Positions 62,146 through 64,000 of a stretch of 64,000 nucleotides of DNA are shown piece after piece. The position numbers and the translations under genes are program-made. Origin of the DNA: Streptococcus sp. S784/96/1 (GTDB taxonomy: Bacteria; Bacillota; Bacilli; Lactobacillales; Streptococcaceae). The stretch lies in NCBI RefSeq assembly GCF_902729355.1, contig NZ_CACVCC010000002.1:62001-126000 (forward strand). The letters run 5' to 3'. The notes beneath the pieces are model-generated. The model was not told where the DNA came from. It did no database searches and saw only the letters and a program-made list of their open reading frames with translations. The first letter of the stretch is position 1, and every line of letters starts with the position of its first letter.

Positions 62146-62177
62146 AAAAAAATCCACTGGTTTTCGGTGGATTTTTT
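62146..62177 (+). terminator. rplK-rplA terminator
   Basis: AAAAATCCAC and GTGGATTTTT pair around a TGGTTTTCG loop, then T residues. Confidence 0.9.
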
Positions 62178-62243
62178 CATTAGAAAAAGAGAGTTGTTTT
62201 GCTAAAATCTTGTGAGATTTCGCTAGGTAAAATAGGCAACTTA

Positions 62244-62252
62244 TGATAGAAT
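62244..62252 (+). promoter_or_regulatory. Extended -10 promoter of pyrH-frr
   Basis: TGATAGAAT with TAGAAT at 62247-62252, about 40 bases before the pyrH GTG. Confidence 0.55.
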
Positions 62253-62291
62253 ATTAGAGATGAAATTTAGTATATGATAAGGAGAGAATTC

Positions 62292-63020
62292 GTGGAACCT
62301 AAATACAAACGTGTCTTAATTAAGCTATCTGGTGAAGCTTTGGCAGGTGATAAGGGTATTGGTATTGATTTGCCTACTGTTCAGAAAATGGCTAAAGAAA
62401 TTGCAGAAGTGCATGAATCAGGCGTACAGATTGCTCTTGTTATTGGAGGGGGAAATCTTTGGCGTGGAGAGCCAGCAGCAGAAGCAGGTATGGATCGCGT
62501 ACAAGCAGACTATACTGGTATGCTTGGTACAGTGATGAACGCTTTAGTAATGGCAGATAGTCTCCAAAAATATGGCGTGGACACTCGAGTGCAAACTGCA
62601 ATTGCTATGCAAAATGTAGCAGAACCTTACATCCGTGGTCGTGCTCTCCGTCATCTCGAGAAAGGTCGCATTGTTATCTTTGGCGCAGGGATTGGTTCTC
62701 CTTACTTCTCAACGGATACAACAGCTGCGCTTCGTGCAGCGGAGATTGAAGCTGAAGCTATTTTGATGGCGAAAAATGGTGTTGATGGAGTTTATAACGA
62801 TGACCCTCGTCAAAATGCTGACGCTGTCAAATTTGATGAATTAACTCATGTAGAAGTCATTAAGCGTGGTCTTAAAATTATGGACGCTACAGCTTCTACA
62901 TTGTCTATGGATAATGATATTGATTTGGTTGTATTCAATATGAATGAAGTTGGAAATATCAAACGCGTTATTTTCGGTGAAAATATCGGAACAACTGTTT
63001 CAAATAAAGCAACTCATTAA
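62292..63020 (+). CDS. pyrH: UMP kinase
   Basis: A 242-residue hexameric kinase ([41 protein letters not shown]) that phosphorylates UMP to UDP. I start at GTG 62292 because AAGGAGAG is seven bases upstream; the ATG at 62274 lies before this site. It is the first gene of the pyrH-frr unit. Confidence 0.96.
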   Translation: MEPKYKRVLIKLSGEALAGDKGIGIDLPTVQKMAKEIAEVHESGVQIALVIGGGNLWRGEPAAEAGMDRVQADYTGMLGTVMNALVMADSLQKYGVDTRVQTAIAMQNVAEPYIRGRALRHLEKGRIVIFGAGIGSPYFSTDTTAALRAAEIEAEAILMAKNGVDGVYNDDPRQNADAVKFDELTHVEVIKRGLKIMDATASTLSMDNDIDLVVFNMNEVGNIKRVIFGENIGTTVSNKATH

Positions 63021-63057
63021 TAGCTCTGCTATTGTTAAAAATTTAAAGAAAAAGAAA

Positions 63058-63127
63058 GGTATTGACTCTGATAAACAGAACCAGAAAAAATTCTGGTCTG
63101 GTTTACTCGGTTTTGATAACTGGTATT
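63058..63127 (+). repeat. Insertion between the frr ribosome site and start codon
   Basis: GGTATT occurs at 63058-63063 and again at 63122-63127, 64 bases apart. Between them lies a hairpin (ACCAGAA/TTCTGGT, 63080-63097). Removing one unit would leave AAAGAAAGG-TATT-ATG, a normal ribosome site for frr. This suggests a small insertion with a duplicated target. Confidence 0.55.
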
Positions 63128-63685
63128 ATGGCAAACACAATTATCACAAAAGCACAAGAACGTTTTACACACTCGCACGAATCATTGGCTCGTGAATTTG
63201 CATCAATCCGTGCAGGACGTGCCAACGCAAGTCTTTTAGACCGTATCCAAGTAGAATACTACGGTGCTCCAACCCCACTTAACCAATTAGCATCAATCAC
63301 GGTTCCTGAAGCGCGTGTCCTTTTGGTGTCACCATTTGATAAATCATCAATCAAAGATATTGAACGTGCGATCAATGAATCAGATCTTGGTATCAATCCT
63401 GCTAATGATGGTTCAGTTATCCGTTTGGTAATCCCAGCATTGACGGAAGAAACACGTAAAGATTTGGCTAAAGAAGTGAAAAAAGTTGGAGAAAATGCTA
63501 AGATTGCTATCCGTAATATCCGTCGTGATGCAATGGATGAAGCGAAAAAGCAAGAAAAAGCTAAAGAAATCACAGAAGATGAATTGAAATCTCTTGAAAA
63601 AGATATTCAAAAAGCTACAGATGATGCTGTTAAGAAAATTGATAGCATGACTGCTGACAAAGAAAAAGAGCTTTTGACTGTATAA
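63128..63685 (+). CDS. frr: Ribosome recycling factor
   Basis: A 185-residue factor that with EF-G splits the ribosome after termination: [16 protein letters not shown] at the start, [37 protein letters not shown]. The family start is the ATG at 63128, but no Shine-Dalgarno sequence precedes it. AAAGAAAGG lies 70 bases upstream, separated by a hairpin insertion. An in-frame TTG at 63062 would add 22 non-conserved residues. Confidence 0.95.
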   Translation: MANTIITKAQERFTHSHESLAREFASIRAGRANASLLDRIQVEYYGAPTPLNQLASITVPEARVLLVSPFDKSSIKDIERAINESDLGINPANDGSVIRLVIPALTEETRKDLAKEVKKVGENAKIAIRNIRRDAMDEAKKQEKAKEITEDELKSLEKDIQKATDDAVKKIDSMTADKEKELLTV

Positions 63686-63706
63686 GGGACAAAAATAGTA
63701 AAAACA

Positions 63707-63735
63707 GAGGAGGTGGCGGTCCACTTCCTCAATTT
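63707..63735 (+). terminator. frr terminator
   Basis: GAGGAGGTGG pairs with CCACTTCCTC (one G-U pair) over CGGT, then AATTTTG. Confidence 0.7.
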
Positions 63736-63750
63736 TGTAAAGGAAAATAA

Positions 63751-64000
63751 ATGAATAAATTACTTGGAACAGTTATCACTGGATTGGTAACGGATGAAAA
63801 TACAAACTTTTATTTTGTCCAAAAAGACGGATTGACGTTTGCCTTGGATAAAAATGAAGGAACACATGCTATTGGAGATATGGTAACGGGTTTTGCCTAT
63901 AGCGACAGTAAACAAAAACCACGCTTGACTACCAATGAAATAAAAGCAACTCGTGCGACATATGGTTGGGGAACCGTGACGGATGTCCGAAAAGACCTAG
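63751..64000 (+). CDS. cvfB: CvfB-type S1-domain RNA-binding protein, 5' part
   Basis: ATG 63751 follows a GTAAAGGAAAATAA ribosome site and the frame stays open to the window edge (83 codons). The start MNKLLGTVITGLVTDENTNF and the following TFALDKNEG look like the OB-fold start of the CvfB (conserved virulence factor B) family, which has three S1 domains and a winged helix. The gene continues outside the window. Confidence 0.8.
   Translation, partial: MNKLLGTVITGLVTDENTNFYFVQKDGLTFALDKNEGTHAIGDMVTGFAYSDSKQKPRLTTNEIKATRATYGWGTVTDVRKDL

Noticed and set aside
63062..63127. 22-residue N-terminal extension of Frr from TTG 63062
   Set aside because: AAAGG is only two bases from this TTG, and the extension is not like any Frr start. 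An insertion is the better explanation.
1..64000. CRISPR arrays, tRNA or rRNA genes, prophage and insertion sequences
   Set aside because: No regular spacer-repeat pattern, tRNA-like fold, rRNA segment or transposase was seen on either strand.

Overview
The window is chromosomal DNA from a low-GC member of the genus Streptococcus. The gene neighbourhoods show this: secE-nusG, rnpA-yidC-jag, acpS-alr, tuf next to ftsW and an ECF sigma factor, rplK-rplA-pyrH-frr, pepF, ppc, and the metQ-dipeptidase-metN-metI order. Promoters are often of the extended -10 type (TGnTATAAT). I could not fix the species. Most genes are intact housekeeping genes. I saw no rRNA, tRNA, CRISPR array, IS element or prophage.

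Layout. 1-4.35 kb: the end of a zinc/manganese-type ABC permease, then an accessory cluster. It holds a decayed membrane-protein gene, a small Xre regulator, small membrane proteins, a BcrA-like ABC exporter pair and a CPBP protease, and resembles streptococcal bacteriocin-immunity or self-protection loci. 4.4-14 kb: proC, pepA, thioredoxin, ytpR, rnpA, yidC1, jag, pbp2a, rpmG, secE and nusG. 14.1-21.3 kb: a complete polyamine operon (arginine decarboxylase-type SpeA, SpeE, a LYS9-like dehydrogenase, NspC, AguA, AguB). It is preceded by a roughly 340-nt structured, terminator-ended leader RNA that looks like a riboswitch. 21.5-31.5 kb: a patatin-like lipase, two DAHP synthases, acpS, alr, the methionine ABC transporter with its dipeptidase, and glutathione peroxidase.

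31.9-40.5 kb: a sugar-utilisation island on divergent strands. It has galM and an ArsR-type regulator lacking a canonical start codon on one strand. On the other are a CcpA-type cre promoter, a sugar ABC transporter without its own ATPase, an intracellular GH2 enzyme and a membrane-anchored GH43-like lipoprotein. A degraded copy of the pepF 3' end lies on the far side of the island from intact pepF, suggesting how it was inserted. 40.5-64 kb: pepF, ppc, ftsW, an ECF sigma/anti-sigma pair with an ECF-like promoter, tuf, yidC2, acyP, two MetE-like paralogues under a MET-box, an ECF S-component with a DUF4430 lipoprotein, Ktr potassium uptake, TraX, rsmG, lemA-htpX, a DUF177 gene, rplK-rplA with an L1-type leader site, pyrH, frr and the start of cvfB.

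Three regulatory themes recur. (1) At least three genes (6395, 10493, 53933) have a consensus -10 box ending 6-7 nt before the start codon, predicting leaderless mRNAs. (2) Extended -10 promoters sit directly before or inside intrinsic-terminator hairpins (nusG, acpS, the ECF gene). (3) Two essential genes (alr, frr) have their Shine-Dalgarno sequence separated from the start codon by a palindromic insertion. The polyamine leader RNA and these unusual initiation regions are the most novel-looking items.
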